NCBI GenBank assembly: GCA_947483545.1
Contig: CANKNP010000278.1
Coordinates: 1-7,094, forward strand
Source of the DNA: Deltaproteobacteria bacterium
GTDB taxonomy: Bacteria; Myxococcota; UBA796; SXON01
Length of the DNA stretch: 7,094 nt
Direction: 5' to 3'
Positions within the stretch are counted from its first letter, which is position 1; every line of letters begins with the position of its first letter. Shown piece after piece: positions 5,541 through 7,094 of the stretch. A program made the position numbers and the translations under genes. The notes beneath the pieces were generated by a model. That model did no database searches. It saw only the letters and a list, made by a program, of their open reading frames with translations, and was not told the DNA's origin.

Positions 5541-6994
5541 GCTCCCCGCTCCCGGTCTCCCGCGCGGGGGTGATTCGGGCGCTGGATCGGCAGCTCATCG
5601 AGAACGGCGGCGTGCCCGACGCTCTGCTGATGGAGCATGCCGGGCACCTCGTCGCGCAGGCGTTGCTCCGACGTTGGGGGCCGCAGAAGACCGTGGTGCT
5701 CTGTGGGCCGGGCAACAACGGCGGTGACGGCTACGTCATCGCTCGGCACCTCAAGATCGCCGGCGCCGCGGTCACCGCGCGCGCCTGTTTTCCGCCGGGC
5801 ACCCCCTCGGCCGCGCTCCACCACACCATCGCCTGCCGCCTCGGCCTGGTCGCCGACGCCGACCTGGGCGATGCGACGCTGATCGTCGATGCCCTCTTTG
5901 GCACGGGCCAGCGGGCGCCGCTCGAGCTGCCTGAGATTCCTGGCCTCGATGGCGCGAGAGAGCGCGGTGTCCCGCTGGTGGCGGTAGACGTGCCCACCGG
6001 CATCGACGCGGACACCGGGGTCCGGCTCGGGGCCTTTCCCGACCCCGACTACATCGTCACTATCGGCCGTCTCAAACCCTTCCTCTTCACCCGTTCTATC
6101 CCCTTCGAGCTCTGCGACATCGGCCTCGCCCGCGCCGGCGGCCCGTGGTCGCCCTCGGCCCTGTCCGAAGCGCCCGAACAACGTGCGGAAGCGCTGTGGA
6201 TCGACCGACTCGCCGTGCGCCCCTTCGCCGCCACCGACCACAAATGGAGCCGCGGACACGTCGGCGTGCTCGCGGGGAGCGCAGAGAAGGCGGGCGCCGC
6301 GGTGCTCGTTTGCCTGGGGGCGCTCCGCGGGGGGGCCGGCCTCGTGACCCTCCACACTCCGCGCGAAGCCTGGGCCCGACTCGGTGCGCTGCCGCCCGAG
6401 ATCATGGTTGAACCCGTAGAGTCCATCGCGGGGGCACGCGCGGACGCGCTGGTGGTGGGGCCCGGGCTGGGCCGGGTGGAGGACGAACGCGTGCGCCGGA
6501 TCTGGGCGGAGGATCGACGACCGATGCTGGTCGACGCCGATGGTTTGAGGGCGTTGGACCTCAGGTTGGCGCCCGGCGGGCCGCGCGGTCTGACCCCACA
6601 CGCAGGTGAGGCGGCGGCGCTCCTCGGGCGCCCCTGGGCCGAGCTGGAGACGGACCGGTTTGCGACAGCGGCGGCGCTCGGGCGGATCGCGCCGAGCCTC
6701 TACAAAGGGGTCTGCCCGATCATCGCTGGGGTCGGAGCGCCGGGGGAGCCGGGGCGCTGGGTGCTTTCGGGCGGGGTGCCGACGCTGGGAGTGGGCGGCA
6801 GCGGTGATGTGCTCGCTGGGCTCATCGGAGCCTTGTTCGCCCGACATCGACCGAGCGACGCGGCTGGGACGACCCGTTGCCTGCTCGAGGGCGCCTGGAT
6901 CCACCTGGAGGCCGGGCGACGGGCGGGCCCACCGGGAGTCGGGGCGCGGGAGATCGCGGACCAATTTCCGGCGGTGATCGCCGGCGCTTCGTAG
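5537..6994 (+). CDS. nnr: Bifunctional NAD(P)HX epimerase/dehydratase (NnrE-NnrD fusion)
   Basis: This is a 485-residue enzyme that repairs hydrated NADH and NADPH. The N-terminal NnrE half (about 1-215) epimerises R- and S-NAD(P)HX. It shows GPGNNGGDG (57-65), DALFGTG (118-124) and DVPTGIDADTG (from 151). The C-terminal NnrD half (about 225-485) is an ADP- or ATP-dependent dehydratase of the ribokinase-like fold. It has RGHVGVLAGS, GPGLG (308-312), DADGL (333-337), LTPHAGE (352-358), a KG pair at K390-G391 and GSGDVLAG (421-428). Length is slightly below the roughly 515 of the E. coli fusion. The GTG at 5537 overlaps the pdxJ stop (GTGA), and GGAG (5525-5528) lies eight bases upstream. The frame is open upstream to 5351, but that part lies within pdxJ and is not protein-like, so GTG is chosen. 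It is the last visible gene of the glmM operon. Confidence 0.95.
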   Translation: MSSPLPVSRAGVIRALDRQLIENGGVPDALLMEHAGHLVAQALLRRWGPQKTVVLCGPGNNGGDGYVIARHLKIAGAAVTARACFPPGTPSAALHHTIACRLGLVADADLGDATLIVDALFGTGQRAPLELPEIPGLDGARERGVPLVAVDVPTGIDADTGVRLGAFPDPDYIVTIGRLKPFLFTRSIPFELCDIGLARAGGPWSPSALSEAPEQRAEALWIDRLAVRPFAATDHKWSRGHVGVLAGSAEKAGAAVLVCLGALRGGAGLVTLHTPREAWARLGALPPEIMVEPVESIAGARADALVVGPGLGRVEDERVRRIWAEDRRPMLVDADGLRALDLRLAPGGPRGLTPHAGEAAALLGRPWAELETDRFATAAALGRIAPSLYKGVCPIIAGVGAPGEPGRWVLSGGVPTLGVGGSGDVLAGLIGALFARHRPSDAAGTTRCLLEGAWIHLEAGRRAGPPGVGAREIADQFPAVIAGAS

Positions 6995-7001
6995 CGCCGG
7001 C
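6980..7001 (+). terminator. GC hairpin across the nnr stop, possible terminator
   Basis: GCCGGCGCT (6980-6988) and AGCGCCGGC (6993-7001) form a perfect 9-bp stem with a TCGT loop. The nnr stop codon TAG (6992-6994) spans the loop and right arm. No T-run follows, so it would have to act as a U-independent terminator or as a 3'-end stabilising structure. The position at the end of a compact operon with no following gene in view supports a transcript-end role. Confidence 0.5.
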
Positions 7002-7060
7002 CCCGCGCGGCGAGGCCGAGGGCCACGGTGCCCCCCTGAATGGACGGGTCGCCCGCCTCC

Positions 7061-7092
7061 GCCTACCCGGGGTGCCGGGCACGGGGTTAGGC
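7061..7092. repeat. Imperfect inverted repeat at the right edge
   Basis: GCCTA (7061-7065) pairs with TAGGC (7088-7092). The next CCC can pair with GGG across one bulged T, and an inner stem GTGC (7072-7075) with GCAC (7079-7082) closes around CGG. The rest of 6995-7094 shows no protein-like frame on either strand that continues past the window. The element could be a second or bidirectional terminator or part of a dispersed repeat. It is cut close by the window end. Confidence 0.35.
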
Positions 7093-7094
7093 AC

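Noticed and set aside
5519..6964. Long reverse-strand open frame (481 codons) opposite nnr
   Set aside because: The plus strand carries all NnrE and NnrD motifs. The antisense product is an Arg/Pro/Gly-rich shadow.
7040..7090. Short ATG frame of 16 codons after nnr
   Set aside because: It has no ribosome binding site and no coding signal. It overlaps the terminal inverted repeat.

Overview
The window is about 7.1 kb of very G+C-rich bacterial DNA (roughly 70 % by eye) in which every supported gene reads left to right. Third codon positions are strongly G/C, starts are ATG or GTG behind clear GGAGG-type ribosome binding sites, and several stop/start pairs overlap. The mix of a YVTN/beta-propeller-like lipoprotein with an acidic linker, a hydrophobic-plus-RRR protein tail, and a glmM-pdxJ-nnr order suggests Myxococcota or a related former deltaproteobacterial lineage. 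That placement is an inference, not a proven assignment.

Left part (1-1520): the window opens in what looks like the last 32 codons of an upstream gene (1-99), whose end has the look of a C-terminal membrane anchor. A 105-residue single-pass membrane protein follows (121-438), and its 3' end may contain a frame change. Next comes a GcvT-fold folate-binding protein of the YgfZ family (459-1520), which carries the diagnostic KGCYIGQE motif. The spacing of these three (21 and 20 bases) fits co-transcription.

Middle part (1521-3507): a 71-base gap packed with three short perfect stem-loops separates ygfZ from a probable outer-membrane lipoprotein with a beta-propeller-type repeat domain (1592-3136). 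A 124-residue protein that I do not recognise (3133-3507) overlaps it by GTGA. This pair is the least explained part of the window.

Right part (3508-7094): a tightly packed housekeeping operon. glmM (3574-4833) makes glucosamine-1-phosphate for UDP-GlcNAc. pdxJ (4833-5540) closes the pyridoxine 5'-phosphate ring. A fused nnrE-nnrD gene (5537-6994) repairs hydrated NAD(P)H. The three share 1- and 4-base overlaps. In many related genomes acpS lies between pdxJ and nnr, and here it is absent. A 9-bp GC hairpin straddles the nnr stop codon and may end the operon, and a second imperfect inverted repeat lies at the right edge.

I found no tRNA, rRNA, CRISPR array, transposase or obvious foreign island. 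I do not see a convincing new biological system. The best leads are the lipoprotein/small-protein pair, non-canonical residues in conserved motifs of GlmM and PdxJ, the possible frame change in the small membrane protein, and the structured gaps.
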